A stretch of 64,000 nt of DNA from Archilochus colubris (GCA_023079485.1 CM041084.1:18690609-18754608); one strand, 5' to 3'; shown: positions 1-14,660, counted from the stretch's first letter. Numbers and translations are program-made. Notes: generated by a model from the sequence alone, not told the origin.

Positions 1-3000
1 TTGGTGAAATACACTAAACCACGTTAATTATTTAAATTCACTTGTGTTGTGGCTGTTATAATCCTTAAATGTATCTAGTAGGGATATGTTTTGTAATATA
101 AATCACACAATAAACACCTTTTGTAAAGATGAGATACTGGTAACACTATAATTGATAGTACTAAGCATACTTACCAGGCACTTACCAGAAAATTTAATTT
201 AGTTTTCTGTGTTAAGTGAATAAACAAAAGCATTCATCCAATTCAAGGTGTAACTTTCAATCTACTGGGTCAAAACCCATTTCACTGCAGGTGAGCGTCC
301 TTTTCTTTCTTATGTATCTTTGTACTTTGACTGCAATTGTCAATATCTTATGCTGAATTAGGGTTAGTTTCTTGTACATCCAGGTGTGAATCTCTGTCAT
401 GCAGTCCAGCTTGCTGTTGCTGGAAGAATATCAAAACATTCCACAAAAGGCTTTCAAACAAAGTGTGATTAAATTTCCAAATAATAAATTCTATTTCTTG
501 ACTAAGTGTGCTATTAATATTGATGCTTAGATCCTGGTATGTTTTCTTATGTGAATAACCCAACCCCCATGATCCTCATACACATTCACACACCTGAAAT
601 GACCAACATGGAAATTAGTCTCCCTGTCACCTCTCCTCTGCTTGCTGTTCCTTTGTCAGGGCTATTGGAACTGACTTTATTAGAGAGTTGTGTGGAATTG
701 TTTGTGGCTGTTCTAAGCTTTTCAAGCCTCTTTTCTAATAGAAGCTGCTCTGCTATTCAGTCTTCTTGATCCATTTCCTTTCTTTCCTACATGTTTCTGA
801 TGAGGTGGCTGGAATTCTACCCCTGTCATTTGACCTTTCACTGCATTTGGTATTTTTCAGGAGTGAGCCTTACAACAGCCCTTTAAAGATTTTATTTTGC
901 TGTATTAATGAGATTTTTTTTCCCCAAACATTTTTATTGCTTGTAGGAATTACATATGCTCCCATTATAAAAAGACATGCTGATCTTAGAGACTGTGTTC
1001 TTGTCCCTTTGAAACTGTGTATCTCTTCATTAGTTAATAAAAGGAAGAATTTAATTTTGATAGTTGAAAGAAGTTGAGTCTCTGATTGTGGCTGCCATTC
1101 TTTTAAGAGGTCTGTTCACATCCTTCAGAAGGCATAATGCTTGTAGGGAGTGGAAATGAAATTACATCATTCAGGAGAGACGTAATTGTGCAAAAAGTGC
1201 AAATTATAGCTGATTTTAGAGCGACAAATAATTGCTTTGATTTGTTGACATAAAATTGTAGGGAAAAAAAAGAAAATGCTGCTGTTGCTTCTTCAAGCAG
1301 CCTCTGCTGGAAGCTCCTGGTGGGGTGTGTCTGTCTGTGTGTGTGTCTGTCTGTGTGTCCCCCCACACTGTTCCACTGCTGTTAGTCTAAACAAGCAAAC
1401 TCAAACAACCTGAGGCTCTGCCTCTCTATGTTTTGTGTACAATATTACTTTGTCTAGTACTAAACAAACAACTGCTTTCCTGCTTGGCTTTGCACAACAG
1501 TGAAAGATTTATAGCTTCATTCCCTATGAATGAAGATTACCTCTTGAGCTCTTTCCAGAGAGGAACTCGAACAGTGTTCAAATTGCTGTGTGCCAAAGGG
1601 GTTAGATCAGTGAGCTACACTCATGAAATTAAGAACATCCATGAGAAATAGTTTGTGAAAACATCTATTATACCTGTTTGAATAATTTATGGAAACTGAA
1701 GTTTTTATTGAAACAGCATCCTGTATCCAAGGCAAGGGTATTAAGCCACACCAGTGCTTTTAGCTGTCCATTACTAAAAAAAAGTCTGTGTGGAGGCCTG
1801 TGCTGTATGAATTTTCTTCAGTTAACCTATCACCTTAGAAAGACTATTCATACTGTGGATCCTTTCCACATGGATGAGTTTATACATGGGAATAATGCCT
1901 TCAAACTCCAGCTCCTCAACTCCTGTATTTCATCAAGTTCTGCTTTAGATGTTGAGGATTATGGCATTGCGGGGGATAAAGAAGTGACTGATTGTGTTGA
2001 TTGATTAATTGTTTGTCAATTCATCTTTCTTTGGTATTCAGTACTAAAATGTAGAGTAAATATAACAGAAACAGCTATATGGGGTCAACCAAAGCTCCAT
2101 GTAGTGTGTACCCTGTTTCTAACAGTGGCCAGCAACCAATACATGAGAGTGTATGTCTGAATGTATAAAGAACTCAGGAGATTTCTGTCATGTATTCATA
2201 ATTTCTCTCACTCTGTGACATGGTTCTTCTTCAGTTCAAGTTCTGTCTTTGTCTTAAACTATTCTGGATTAATTTTTTTTTTTCTAAATTGTTTAATAAC
2301 TTTTTGAATCCAACATCTGGCTCCCTTTATACTCTGTTGCAGATTTACTGCTACATTACAACATGTAGAAGCTAAGGGTTCCCATAACACGAAAAACACT
2401 TTGCAAAGATTTTCTTCTCTATCTTCTGTTGTTTCTTATCTATCCTTTCCAGCATTGGGAGTTAGGGGTCTGTATGAAACTACTGAGAGTTTCTTACCAG
2501 GTGGTCTTTACACTTTCTTCTGGGGTTCAGTGGCTGTGTATTTGGCCTACTATTCTCTGGGGATTTCCTCACTTGAACTCCTCATCTGCTTTTTAATAGG
2601 GACAGAACATGGACCTGAGTGTAATATTTCTGAGCAAACTTTAAAAGATTGTTTTCTTGCAAAACATCAAGTTCCCTTTTGACAAGATAGCAGCGTGAAA
2701 AATAATAATTGGACTAAGTTAAATTTTACAATTGAAAATGTGTGAAACTAGATGGCATTTCCTTCAAAAGCAAGTAAAAAAAAAAATCATCTGTCAGTTG
2801 GGTCATTCAGAGTGGGTGTGAAACTTGTATCCTGGTCACTTGTAGTCATTAAAGAATCTAGTAGTTCTGGAAATATAACTGTCTGATTCCATAGTGCCTG
2901 AATTCTAGATTTACTCGTGTCTGTTTTTGTTTCTGTTGTTTAGAGTAAAATTTCATGATAAATAGAATTCTTTTTCCTCCTAAATTGGTGTCTTAATGTA

Positions 3001-3084
3001 CTTATAAACAATTCTTTTTTTTGCTAAAAAAGTGAGTGAAGTAGGCTAACATAGTCAGTAGCTTAAATCACAATACTGGATAAC
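1..3084. other. Intronic sequence, presumed NEBL intron upstream of the LIM-nebulette exon
   Basis: AT-rich sequence with only short chance open frames (all under about 110 codons, none with a recognisable domain). A TG/TCTG-rich microsatellite lies at 1325-1358. I see no CR1, exon or RNA gene. Assignment to the NEBL intron is inferred from the exon at 35466. Confidence 0.6.
1325..1358. repeat. TG/TCTG microsatellite
   Basis: Alternating GTGTGT and CTGTCTGT units for about 34 bases, followed by a C run. It is a simple sequence repeat and likely length-variable. Confidence 0.85.
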
Positions 3085-3838
3085 AACCGAGGTTGGAAGA
3101 ATCTCTGGATCTAGTCCACTCCCCTGCTCAAAGTGCAGTCAACCCGAGCAGGTTACTTTGGGCCATGCCCAACCCTCTTCTGAGTATCTCCAAGGATGGA
3201 CACTCCACACACTGTTTGGGCAACCTGTGCAAGTGTTCAGCACTGTCACACTGGAAAAGATTTTAACTATACTTAAATGGACTCTTCTGTATTTCATTTT
3301 ACACCCATCATCTCTTGTGCTTTCACAGGCAACTACTAAGCACAGTCTGTCTTTACTTCCTCCCAGCTCATCAGGCATTCAGACACATGGATAAGATCCC
3401 TGAGCCTGCCCAGAGATTGAGATGAGGCTGTTACTGGCCTGTATCTTCCCAGAATCCTCCTTGCCCTTCCTGAAGACAGAAGTGACATTTGCTTTCTTCC
3501 AGTCTTCTCTAGCCTTGCCTGAGCACCATGACCTTTCAAAGATAATCAAGAGCCTCTTCACAGTAACATCAGCCACCTCCCTCAGCATGCCTGAGTGCAT
3601 GCCAATTTGTTTATATATTTCCAAACCTGATTATCCTCCACCAAGAGTAAACCTTCCTTGCCAGAGGTTTTGTCAGTGGTCTCAGGGCTCTGGAGGGTGC
3701 TCTTGCCAGTAACGATTAGGGCAAAGAAGGCACCAAATCTCTCAGCCTTTTCTGTCTCTGCTGTTACCAGGTTCTCTGCCCCATTCTTCTGAGGGACTAT
3801 ATTTTTTGTTTTCCTAAATGTTTTTCTAGTGCCTTGGG
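3085..3838 (-). mobile_element. CR1 LINE fragment with an internal deletion
   Basis: Read on the minus strand, two separate parts of CR1 are fused. 3085 to about 3405 is the 3' end of the element (on the + strand: GAGGTTGGAAGAATCTC, then CTCCAAGGATGGACACTCC, then GGGCAACCTGTGCAAGTGTT). About 3406-3838 is the N-terminal part of the reverse transcriptase domain. The minus-strand translation at 3379-3624 reads LREVADVTVKRLLIIFERSW, followed by EDWKKANVTSVF. This matches the typical CR1 block LRELADV...PLSIIFERSW...EDWKKANVTP. The central RT and its C-terminus (over 1 kb in a full element) are missing between the parts. Many substitutions mark it as old. Confidence 0.9.
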
Positions 3839-4371
3839 ATTATGGTTGGCCTACACACAGGTTTATTTTTGTTTGATGTTTTTCTCCACATGTGGCAATG
3901 CTAGTAACTAAACTTGCTGAAGTGTGGTAAGCCAATTTCTGTTAGAGACAAAATGTGAATTGTTTTCTATTCTTGTTTCATGTACCTGTATCATAGCAAA
4001 AGTTATTTTTCTTCTTAGACCTGCTGGTTGAACCACTGTAATATTCTGCCTTGCACAGCCCTGGCATTGTGGTGAATGTTTTCTGTGATATTCAGGAAGG
4101 TCTCACATCTTATGCTGGGAGGTACTTGCTAAGGTTAAGAGGGCACAGTCAGAATTTTGTCTTTGTGTTGGAGGAGATCTCTAGGTAGTAGGTATTTTTA
4201 TTCAGTATTTGATGTGATAAGGTGTTAGAATACCACTGTTGGCAACTCCACCTAATAGTATATTTGACACTTGCCACTGGATCTTTCATAAAATTTCATA
4301 AAAAATACATAAAAATTGTTTCCACAGGTAGAAGAAAAAGTGGCATTTCTGTACTTTGTACCCTGAAACTT
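3839..4371. other. Intronic sequence without features
   Basis: Between two CR1 fragments. No exon, RNA gene or further repeat recognised. Confidence 0.55.
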
Positions 4372-4580
4372 AACAAACATGTCGGCAGTCTGGAGAAACT
4401 TCTTGGCCCTCCTTTGGACTTGCTCCAACAATTCTATGTCCTTGTAGTGTTGGGGGCTCCAGAATTGGACACAGTCCAGGTGGAGTCTCATGGGAACAGA
4501 GTAAAAGGAAACATATACCTCACTTGGCCTCCTGGTCGTGCTTTTGGTGTAGCCCAGGATGCAAACGTGATATCCATAAG
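4372..4580 (-). mobile_element. CR1 LINE fragment, reverse transcriptase C-terminal region
   Basis: The minus-strand translation contains LHLDCVQFWSPQHYKDIELL then EQVQRRAKKF. This is a mutated copy of the CR1 block [20 protein letters not shown]...LEQVQRRA. On the + strand the typical reverse-complement words are GGCCCTCCTTTGGACTTGCT and TTGGGGGCTCCAGAATTGGA. It could belong to the same old insertion event as the CR1 at 3.1-3.8 kb, split by later changes, but the two are not contiguous. Confidence 0.85.
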
Positions 4581-7500
4581 AATCTAGATAGGACTACACC
4601 ATTTGGGTAACTGTCCTGGCATCTAGATAGTCAACTGTGGTTCTCATAGAAACTCTTTATAAAGATTTACCCAGAAGAAAGGTGGAACAACTTGCATATC
4701 CTCCTTGTCCAGTTGCTAAGTTCACCCAAGAATTTTGCACCCTACCAAAGTGTGAACCGTTATTGCCATTATTATTTTGAATCAAACAAAGGTGTTCTAA
4801 AAGTGCCTAGAGAATGGGTGTAGAAATCCAGTTCTCATTTAGGAAGCTGGTACACAGCTTCAGGGTGCTGGTAAGAATGCAGCACTCAGGATATATCCCT
4901 GAGGCACAGTGCTACATGCAGGTGCTCTCAAGGGGCTCTAAACAAGCTCAAATACTAAAAGCAGTGCTGCTGTGTTAGCACAAAAATCAGCCCAAGGTAA
5001 TTAGCCCTGCAGTGGAACTGGTGTGTGGTAGAGGGCTGGACTTACATTGCAGAGCAGGGTCAGTGGAAAAGAGCAGGCTTTTCAGTAATTTTTGTTGTAT
5101 TACATTGGTGCATCCTATTAAATTATGCAGTAATGATATAAAAAGAAAATCATATTGCTAGGAATTTTATGAAATGAAGTCACAGGTTATGTGTGGTCAA
5201 GTTTCCCATCTTTTATCTGGTGCCATGAGGCATGAATTCACTCACAAAGGGAGGCTGCTGTAAAGCATTTTTAGCCATTTGCTGAGCACTGCACCCATGC
5301 TGTGTGTGAGATTCAAGTCATATGACATTACTGATAGAGATTTGATGCATCTCTTCTATCCCTTTCTTCTTCTTTTCCACTTCCACTGTGGTTGTAACTA
5401 GACCCAGATATATTCTCAATTTCTTACTTTAAGGAATATTTGCTCCGTATGCAAGCAGAGTGACTCATGGTTGATAACCAGTGGCTTAATACCTACCATG
5501 TCTCTTCAGCTTTGTTGTCAGCTAAGAGTTAAGTAGCAACAGGAGAAGTTTTCAGCCTGTATATGCTAGTGGCCAAACCATGTTCACACAAAACCAGGAA
5601 GTGCGATGAAAGTAATTGCCAATTTTTTGTCTTTTTGTGTGTTGCTTGCAGAGATGCAAATAGAACTGTGCAGTCCAGGTATTGAAATGTGGGCAGCAGC
5701 AGCAAAAATAAAATCATAGTGTTTGAAATCAGTGGCACTCTGCTAGGAGTCACGGACTGCCTTGAAGTAGAGCATCAGAATTGCATCTCATAGCTTTTGC
5801 AGTAGCTCCTTTCTCCTGTGTTCTGTCCAAAGTCTCAGGGATCCTCTGTCAGGATGGGCTGGAATTGGAGAGTGACTGGGCAGGAGTGCAGGGCTGTGGG
5901 GCAGCCTGCCATCAGCTGGCACGCAGCTGCTCAGGGAGGGCAGGAGTCCTCTGTTTGTGGAGGGTATGAAAGCTGCAGGGAGAAGGCAGAAGAAAAAGGC
6001 TCTAATAGGGAAAAAAAGAGCAGCAGTATGAAATAAAGTCTATTAATTGCGGAGTATTTCAAGATCCTGAAATTGCTGAATTCTTTGATACTGCCAACAA
6101 CTGTCGGCATGCCCCTAAAATACTAAGACTAGATAGGAGGGTTGAAATCAGAACTAGGGATGTAACAGAGTTGAATAGGCTGCCTTTCAGTGAATATGAA
6201 ACCTGAAAAAGAATAATGGTCATGAAAATACATTTTTTTCCCTAGTTTCTACAAATAGAGTACAGAACATTCAGATTTGTAAGTCTTTAAAATAATTTAT
6301 TGTTGCACTGAGTTTATGCCATTACAGTAACAGATGACCTGTATTGTTTTGCTGGAAAGGAAGCACCCTTCCCTTGAGAAAAAGTTACAGCTGCTTATCT
6401 TAGCTGTGCAAAAAGAAAACCTTAACTATTTATTTTTTTACTTATGTATCTTACATGGAGAATTCAGAGGGAAACGTAATTAATTTTATTTACAATAACA
6501 GTGAAATAATTCAGTTTTCTGTTTGCCTTGAGGACATGTTATGGATACTAAAAATACCTGTCATGAGTTTGCAGTGATCATTGACAGGCCTCCTCATTTT
6601 GTAACAAAAGGTGCAGGGAGATGGAGGTGATAACTTTCTGCAAATCACTGACAGCAAAATAGAAATAACAAAGTGTTTGTAACTTCTGAGCTTTCCTGCA
6701 AAGGGCAAGGTTGTTTTTCCAGACCTAGCTAATGGAAAACCAGACATGTCTGGCCAATTTCTCCAGTGGCTATTTTTTAATTTGTTCTTTAATCAATGGC
6801 ATTCAGAAAGACTGGCAAGCAAAAGTGTGATTTGAGAGCATAGAAAATAGAAAAGAGAGCTTACAGCTCCCCGTTCTGCATAGCTTTTGCATGGGCAGGA
6901 CTGCCTTCCATGAACATTAGAAGGTGTCTTTCTTCTTACACAGCAAAAAGCAATTGAAGAAATCACTACAGGAGCAGGATTTACAATTTTCCCCCTCTTC
7001 AATTTAAATTTAGATACATGAAGCTGTATTTTCAGAAATTACTTTAAACTTTTTTTTTTTTGTTACTGAAAGTGTATGTTGTACACAGGCTTACAAAATT
7101 TTATTTTCAGTTGTGAAAATTTTCAATTTCTACATCCTGTCAGTTTCATGTTACTTCTTGGTGATATGTAATCAATATTGTATTAATCAAAGCAGAACTG
7201 AAACATGTCAGCAACTTAAAACAAAAGCAAAATATTTTTGCCTGCACACATGCAGTGATGCCATGAAAAATACAACAGTTTGCTGAAAGCATGCAAGTTG
7301 TCTTGTTGGCACAGTTTTAAGCAGGCAAGGCTAAATGAGGCACAATATGACATTCTGGAGTTCACGTTGGGAGTAAACATGCCACCACAATCAACTGTCT
7401 TGTCAAAGAGCTACAAATATAATTTATTTTCCCTCTAGAGCAACTTCTGGGGAAAGAATATTTACTGCATTATCTGTCTGGGAAAAAAATAATATACAAA

Positions 7501-10500
7501 TATGAAAGATCAGATGAAAAAACAAACCATCAAAAGGACATGTAGTTTGTTGATTCTGGGTTTTTTTTTTTGAGCACTCCAGTGAACAGTATAAGCCTGT
7601 TCCATAATCAAGTATATCCCACCAGCAGGATGTGTATATGAAACCACCATTTGAACATGAAATACATTCTTGACTCTTTGGCACATTCTTCCCGAGTTTT
7701 CTTTCATTGATTTAATTTATTCTAAAACTGTAGTAAATATGCATAAATGTGTATGAAATATTGCTATATAGAACAGCAGGCTTTTTTAAAAATAAATTTT
7801 TCTTTGTAGTTGAAAATGTTTAAAATAGGAAGTTATTTTTTTATATATTTTGCATTGGCATCACTGTATATACACTGATTTTAATTTCCTTTTTGAGATA
7901 TCTTCTGAAATCAGCAGTAAGACCTACCCAGGGGAACTTTTCCATCAGAAGTGTTTGAGCAGGAAGCAGAATGCTGTCAGGTAGCTTAAAGGACTTTTCT
8001 GTAAATCCGGGTGACTTGCAGGCTGGATTTTAGGAAGACTGCCTTGGCCAGTGACAGGTGCTGGGGTTCTGAGTCCTTCCTGTAGCACTCCACTGTCACG
8101 TTATTTTGTTCAAGGTTTCATTGTGAATCATAAAAAGGCTTCTGTTTCATAAAAAAAAACCAACCAATTCCTGAATTTAAGGCATTAAAGAGAATCTGAA
8201 AATAAAGCTGTAAACCTCATTCATAGAATCAGGTTCAGAAATTTTTTTAGCAAAATTTTACATCATGGCAGTAATGACAATAATGTTTGGCACTGACAAG
8301 GAGACTTCCTGTTATTCAAAAAGCTTTTGGGGGTCACTTAGGAAATTGGTCACCTAATTTAAGGATAAATTTGGACTGCAAATATGTACCATGTTCACAA
8401 GCAGACTTGTGAGAACACCATGGTTAGTAAGAACTGTACCATTTTTTTTGCTTTTTAGCTGTACCATGCTGTCTCTTTGTCCAGACAAATCTGATGGCAT
8501 TCTGCTCTCTTCATTATGGTGAGCACATGCTGCGTCTGCCTGGTCATTCCTCAGCAACATTTAAGCCTTTTTCTCAGTTACAACCAGATATGTTGGAAAG
8601 CCAAATTAAACTATTGGTGTGTGTGAGTTTCCCAGAAAAGGATCCAAAGAGAAGAGGAAGAAAATGAGTAAAAGCTAAGCCAAATAAGAAGTTATGATAA
8701 ATCAGGGTCATGAATTCTCTGCTGTAGCTACAGAACCCAAGACTTCAGCTGTTCTTGGAGCTACTGTTTTCTGCCACACTTCATAGTTGCCTTTCTATTA
8801 AATGGATGGTTGCTTGCTTTTCCTTTGGTTTCTTTCACACTGAAAAACTGCATTTAAAAATGATCTTCAATAATATCTGTTCTGCCCCTTAATTGCTGAT
8901 GAAGGCCTTGATAGATTTCAGACTATAATAGGAGATGCTGTGGCCTCATTTCTGAGATTTCAAGAGAGGTGTTTTTTTTGGCTAATTTGTTTTGCTTTTG
9001 GGAGTAATGGGGATGTATCCTTTGTAGTAGATATTACCAAGGGGCAATGCAAAGTATTTATGTGGTACTGTTTGGAATGGGGGAAGTGAGACACATATTA
9101 ACATGATTACTTGCAGGGTGAAAGATGGTGAGGTATTTAAACTGGTTCTGGCTTTGGACCAAAGTGAAATATTAATAGGCTGTAATATTGTTGCCTTTGA
9201 TTAAGTGCTTACTGAATTATATTCAACTGAAAAATAAATATTCTTGATACACTTGTTGAAAGAAAAAAAATGGCATCACATTGTAACTCGGTGTTTTTAA
9301 GCCTTCACTTAATCAGCATGTTAATCATTAGCTTTGGTTTTGGCTTTTAAGTTCTGGAGTGAGGCAAGGCTATTCACAAAAATGTTTAAGAATGTGAGGT
9401 GGCCAAGTCAGAGAGGCTTAATTACTGGCCAGGTTTTGTTTCAGTAACTCTGTGATGTATTTCAGAGGTCTAGAGACTGTGAAGCTATGTCTGACTTTTC
9501 TAAATTTAGATCTAGATGCCATATTTCATTGCAGTGACAGAAACTTTCTGATCCTTTACATCAACAAGATCCCTCTGCACACTGAGGTTGTTACTGGCAG
9601 TTGTTATGGCCAGGAAGTGCAAGGGTACCTGATTAAAGAGACAAAACAAGGATGAGCACGTTGAAAATATGAGTAAATGAATAAATTGCACTGCCTTAAG
9701 AAAGGACAAGAACTGATCAAGTCATTAATGGCTGGAAATGATCATTAAATCTCATACCCCCTATGAAAAGCTTTTGAAGGATCTGTTAAGAATGTTGTAC
9801 TGCAGGCACAAGGCTGGGAGCAGTTGGTTGTGGAGCCCAAGGTTGGTGGTGACAGATTTTTCCCTTCCAGTAGTTAATTTGGGTAGTAATACTCAGGTCA
9901 ACCTTTTTTTGTTAATCTGTATGGCTGTTCATTACTGGTGACACAAATGGTGTGGTAGTATGAAAACATGTAAAAACTGTGAAATTGTGAAAGCAAGAAT
10001 GCATGTGACACCAAAACACCAAGAATTGCTGAAATACAGGAACCAGTGCTATCTTATGGCTCGTATTTGAGTTAGCTAACTTTGCAGCAGCAGGACTTCT
10101 ATTAAAAATAAGAACTGTGAAAATCTCTTGTGTGCATTATGGATACTGCTTTCTGTTTCAGGGCTATGCAAGACTTTCCTAATTTTAAAAGAGAATCCTC
10201 ATGTTTTTTCCCATCTGTGAAACAGACCCAGTGGTGTTGGAGATAATGAAAATCAAGCATGGGCAATGTTGCTCGAGAGACTGCTCCCTGAAAGAGTCAC
10301 ATGAGTGGATTGCTTCTGACTCTTACTTATTCACTGTTTGATTTTAATCTGTATTGTGCTTGATGGTGGGGACATGACCTAATGTAAGTAGGATCTAATC
10401 CATTAATGACTTTGAAAGTAAGGTCACATATTGATTAGGAAGTAAGAAAATAAACAAAATCAGTGTGACAGATATCTCTTGGAATTCAAAAGATATTGGA

Positions 10501-12526
10501 AAGAAAATTGTGATTGAGAAATTGAGCCTGTTTCCAGGAGGAATTGTGCTAACTGGGTGCTCTGCTCCATACTCCTTTCAGAAGTCAGTCTATGCTGACT
10601 CCTTGGGAGGCCACATGTACACCTGGCAGCAATCATCCTAACCAGCTTCTCACTCACACACTTGCAATATCCACTCTTCCTATTAGCCCAGGACCTGATA
10701 TTGATTTGCAAATACAGATTTTACACCAGGTTTTATTTTTCTGCTGTCAGCCTCTTTCCCTTTCAAAGCACAGTTCTAGTCTGTTATTGGAATATGATTA
10801 ACATGTCTTACTATTGTTGATTGAGCTGAAAACCTTTTATTTTCTTTCTAAAAAATGTGTTACTACTACGCTGTTAGTACCAGAACAGTGTTTTTTCCAC
10901 TGTATTTCAAGATTATTTTAGGAGTTGAAATCACATATAAAACCAGCAAGCAAAATAGAGGCAAAACCTCCTAAGTTGTTTCCATGACTAAATGAGAATG
11001 GAATTATTTTCAAGAAGTGATATTATTTCACTAGTTTGCTTTAAGTAGTCTAGTACAATTTGCTTGATTTTTTTTATTTTTTATTTTTACTGTTATAATT
11101 CTTTCAAGTAGAATTTTTTTAAAGCACGTTTGCAAAATAAGATGCACACAAATTTAATTTTCATCTTACCTGTAAGAAAACACCACAAATCAGAAGATGA
11201 CTTCAATTTAGAGTCTTCTGACCAGAGCCTTCTGAGAGTTCACTGATTTTTGCTTAAAAGATATAAAAACATAGTTGGTGTATTATGAACAGTATCTGAT
11301 TTCTAATTAGCTACCTAAAGGCATGCAGAAAGAACGTGGGGTAGGTATTGTATATTTTTAGAAAAGCAGTGTGTGCAGATGTGTATATCTTATGCAGAAC
11401 TTTAAAAACATGTTTTTTAGTGCAAAGTTACAGCAATACAATGGATTGTGGTAGAACAAAAGCTATTTTGAAAAAAACCTGTCTGTCATTAGCTGGTTCT
11501 AGTAGCTTTGATCCAAATGTTAAATATCGTAGGTAAAATATAAATACTGTAGATACGAAAGGAGAAACAGTAGGTAGGTATAACAAATAGTGGAAGGAGA
11601 AAAACAGTAACACAGAGGCTAGGAGTTGAATATTGTGTGCCTTAGATGGACAGCAGGCTGTTTCCAAAGAGGTGTTGGACAGTAAACTTTAAACTTTTAC
11701 ATTGTAGGTATCAGTATCACCTGAAATCTGTCTGTAGTCAGTGGAGAGAAATAGTCCCTTATAAGATATGACTCCTTCAATCTATGTTAGAAATCTAGAA
11801 GTGCCTCTCTATTGACTCTTAAGGGAGCCAAGAAGTCTGGCCTCAGATGTAGACACATACACTGCAGACGCCTTCTGTGATTAAGAAAATCTGATTAGAT
11901 GAACTCCCTGCCTGAGGTGTTAGATCATGACAGCAAAGTCACAGGTGGAAGTTGTGGGAAGAATGGAAATGGAAATTTGCTTACAAATGCAAATTGTCAA
12001 GAGAGAGAGAGGCAAAAATGCCAAAGAGGGAGTGCTGTTGAATTGCTATGAAAAATGGAAACTGCCTCAGGAGAAATTTCTGAATGGAGCATCAGTAGTG
12101 TGGTCAGCCAAGGAGATGGGTCCAAAAGTGAAATAAGATGTTACAAACTCCAGGTGATTGCAGGATTGGGGTATTAAGGGCGATTTGATTGCTTATTGTT
12201 GGTAATGACCCCAAATTTTGGGAAGATGCTCTCCCATCCTTTATATACCTTCATTCAATCTTATGAACAGATTAGAATAACAGTCCCACAATTGTTCCTG
12301 CAGCTAAGACATAATGTACAGTTTTAGTCAAAGCACTTGATTCTCTGGTTTTTGATAGGGAGTGTGAAAAATAGAAGTAACTAGAGAAATACTATGGATA
12401 TAATAATAATGGATTTCCAACTGTAGAAACCACTTTAGAAACGCTAAACTTCTGCCAGACATATGACAAAACAGAAGACTGATTAGTCCTTTGGTTTTAT
12501 TAAAAATTCTTATATTTATAAAGATA

Positions 12527-12545
12527 AAAACAAACAAACAAACAA
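12527..12545. repeat. CAAA microsatellite
   Basis: Four to five tandem CAAA units following an A-rich run. Confidence 0.8.
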
Positions 12546-14644
12546 CTGCATATTTGTTATAAGAATGGAAACAAAAATTTGTTGTTTCACATACAATGGG
12601 CCCATGGAGACTGCCGTTTTCTCCTATATAGAAACTTGAACAGATTTTTTCAGATCAGGCAACATCTGCTGTGTTACATTCTCCAGGTTTTCCTTACCAC
12701 CAAACTTATATTGTGCATCAGCATTCCTTGGTAAAAAGCAGAGATAAGTGATAAGATCCAGTGATTATTGCTTAGGATGTGGTGTCAGGAGTGATCAGTA
12801 TCTCATTTGGGTTCAGTAACTGATGGACTTCCCGGGGCCACTTCTGCTAGATTGCTATTGACTTGAACTCCTTCCCATGTTTCTGGGCAAGGTCACTCAG
12901 TAGCAGCACATATCTTGCTTGTTTTTTCTCCTTGACACAGAAACCCGAGTAGAAAATCTCAGGTTTTTGTTACCTTCCCAGTATTTGTATTATTTGCACA
13001 TGAATAGAAAATTGTTTGCTGCACTAAAAACCATGAATCACAAACCAGTGTCTTTCTTCAGTTAACTAATGGTTGATTCTAGGAATATGTGCTTTATTTC
13101 ATGGTTTTTAGGGCATTTTTATTTGATGTATCTTTGTTGTGAAAAGTTTCTATAACATATAGCATTTTATAGGAACAGAAATTATCAAGTGAACAGATGG
13201 GATAAGTATTTTTTTAGCATTTACTATATTTTTAATGTGTGAAATACAATTTTTTTTTAATAGGAATAAGGAACCTCTAATAGGCTGAGGCTGGGGGAGC
13301 TTCTCCATTTTGCTGTACTTTAATAATCTATATGCATGTGGAAATGCTGAAAATACTAAAGCATATTTGGGTCTACTTTTTCTCAACTGTATTTTTCTGT
13401 GTCTTGAATGTAATAGTGCAAATCTGAGAGTAGTTTCAGGGTGGTTTTTTTGGCAGTATAGTTGTTTCTTCTGCTCTGCATGGTTATGGGGATTACCTCA
13501 TTAAATAAGCATCCATATTTACCCACAAAGTAATAATTTTCCAAGTAGTTATAATCTCTTTCAGGATCTTCAGCTGTCAGTTCGAGATTAAAAGAGGGAA
13601 GAAGTATACACAGGGAGGTCAGGTAGGATAAACAGTGGCCTGGGAACAGTGGAAGAGGAACCTGAATGACTCTTGAAGTGCTGGGCATTAGACAGGAGTC
13701 TCAGGGAGTATTGCTGATCTGCTGGGAAGTGCTCAAAAAGACAATTGGTATCCACTGGGTGGTGTGAGCCATCTCCTTTCAAGTGGTCCCATGGAAAGGT
13801 GATGGGTTGCAGCTTTTCTTCACCTTGTCTTGCATAGGCTGCCTCCAAAGGTCTCTACTGAATCTTTTTTTATATACAGTATCTGAGCTGTAGTAAAGTG
13901 TGGTGGGTCACCCTTTGGAGGTGCCTGTCTTTCTATGTTGATATTTAAAGGCAGCCTTGGTGATTACTTAAATGATGTTGCAGATTCAAATTCTACCTTG
14001 ACTGACAAGTTGACTGCGGTTTGTTTATTGCTTTTTTTGGAAGAAAGCTTGATTTGTGTTGCCTTACAACTACCCTATCTATTCCTGTTTTAATCCACTG
14101 ATACAACTTGCTGTGCCATTAGTGATGTGCAGATTACTGTTGAGTAGAGAGCCTTGGGTCTTGAAAACTCTTGGAAGCTTGGTACATAGCCCAGGTTAAA
14201 CTATTACCAGAAAATTGTTCAGCTGTCCAATCAAAACTTGACCCAGTGTCAGATTTTTGGTTAGAGATCACAAAGTAAGAAATAAAATGTGAAAACAAAA
14301 CAAAAAAACAATCCCACATACCTGTGTACTTTAGAGATGAGGAACTTTGGGAAAAAAAATTGTGTTAACTTTAACTTTCTCAGCTCTTGTACGTTGTTAG
14401 GCCTTTGCAAAATGTGACAGTGAAATTGGTAAGAAGTTTCAGAAATCTAGGTGATGTTAATGATTTATTCCATACAGTTGATGTCTGTGGTGCCTTCTTT
14501 GGAGAAGAGGGAGCCCAGGCTTTGGCTCAGCAACAGTCAGTCAGTTACTCTTTACTGGGGGGGCAGAACATGGCTGCATTGGCAATTGGCTTCACACCTT
14601 TAAAGGATAATAATTGGCTATTACCTAAGTAATAGTCTAATAGT

Positions 14645-14660
14645 AAAAAAAAAAAAAAAA
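14645..14660. repeat. Poly-A run (16 A)
   Basis: An uninterrupted homopolymer of 16 A, 180 bases upstream of a CR1 insertion. It is probably a simple repeat. No retrocopy is recognisable next to it. Confidence 0.8.

Noticed and set aside
4840..4960. Possible decayed CR1 RT core on the minus strand (around TATATCCCTGAGGCACAGTG)
   Set aside because: It resembles the reverse complement of the SGVPQG block only over a few words, with no convincing flanking match, so it is not listed as an element.
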